Shown here in pieces: positions 63,904 through 64,000 of a stretch of 64,000 bases of DNA. Source of the DNA: Muriiphilus sp048268845 (lineage in GTDB: Bacteria; Pseudomonadota; Alphaproteobacteria; Rhodobacterales; Rhodobacteraceae); assembly GCA_048268845.1 (NCBI GenBank), contig JBLWUQ010000015.1:12929-76928 (forward strand). Direction: 5' to 3'. The notes below the pieces were generated by a model. That model was not told the origin of the DNA. It was given only the letters and a program-made list of their open reading frames with translations, and ran no database searches. Numbering within the stretch: position 1 is the first letter of the stretch; each line of letters starts with the position of its first letter. Made by a program: the position numbers and the translations under genes.

Positions 63904-64000
63904 TCACATCCTATCAAGTGCAGCGAACGGGTTTGCTTCAACAGGCTTGCCTGCGCTCACCTTGGATCGCGCCGCTGGCGTCAGCCCAAACTCCGCCAGC
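63904..64000 (-). CDS. C-terminus of P27-type phage terminase small subunit (5' part outside window)
   Basis: Only the last 32 codons are visible, running off the right edge. The reading LAEFGLTPAARSKV, then a short linker and ANPFAALDRM before the stop, resembles the end of P27-family terminase small subunits, where FGLTPxxRxKV is common near the C-terminus. That protein recognises phage DNA for packaging. If right, a prophage or phage-derived island lies to the right of the tRNA. Confidence 0.5.
   Translation of the reverse strand, partial: LAEFGLTPAARSKVSAGKPVEANPFAALDRM

Overview
The window is chromosomal DNA of a high-GC alphaproteobacterium, almost certainly Rhodobacteraceae in the broad sense. 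The basis is the NDUFA12-mlaD-DUF2155-aat-accC-accB order, the phaZ/phaC/phaP/phaR cluster, clpP-clpX, a GapR-type DUF2312 gene, a SAM-II riboswitch ahead of metZ, and very high third-position GC in nearly every gene. It is mostly ordinary core genome on both strands. The only sign of mobile DNA is at the right end.

Left part (1-13.2 kb): a truncated YghZ-type aldo/keto reductase, an unrecognised membrane protein, the ABC-F factor ettA, two nearly identical cold-shock genes around a DUF2177 membrane protein, and an ArsC/Spx-like protein. A four-gene operon at 5708-8159 (minus strand) encodes a small secreted four-cysteine DUF2282 peptide, a DUF692/MNIO enzyme, a DUF2063 partner and a DoxX protein. 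This is the architecture of a bufferin-type (metal-binding RiPP) system. thrS, an MFS transporter and two alpha/beta hydrolases follow.

13.2-31.3 kb: the polyhydroxybutyrate cluster phaZ <- -> phaC-phaP-phaR. A 15-bp-arm inverted repeat overlaps the phaP promoter, and related half-sites lie before phaR. Then come a LysR regulator, lysoplasmalogenase, an AlkB-like hydroxylase, xseA, purD, folE2, metZ behind a SAM-II riboswitch with its own terminator, a glutathione transferase, yciB and ftsY.

31.4-45.3 kb: a GltB-like FMN enzyme, a TrkH-type potassium channel subunit, clpP-clpX, RidA, NDUFA12, mlaD, DUF2155, aat, accC-accB, a RutR-like TetR regulator divergent from a thiolase, 3-hydroxybutyrate dehydrogenase, and an ECF sigma factor overlapping a small membrane protein.

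45.4-57.7 kb: acetyl-CoA synthetase with a five-gene LivFGMHK-type ABC importer. Divergent from it are a ScfR/RamB-type short-chain acyl regulator, a single-domain response regulator, a tiny two-helix membrane protein and a sensor kinase whose N-terminal half is a sodium/solute symporter. Together these suggest a locus that senses and assimilates acetate or other short-chain carboxylates. It could feed the PHB cycle encoded by phaZ, phaC, bdhA and the thiolase.

57.7-64 kb: an orphan FliM-like protein, a DksA-like zinc finger protein, several small proteins, GapR, a sulfotransferase-like protein, an iron-type ABC permease and tRNA-Thr(TGT). Immediately after the tRNA the sequence becomes less GC-rich. 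It carries a small lipoprotein gene and, at the edge, what looks like the C-terminus of a P27-type phage terminase small subunit, so a prophage or island probably begins at the tRNA 3' end.
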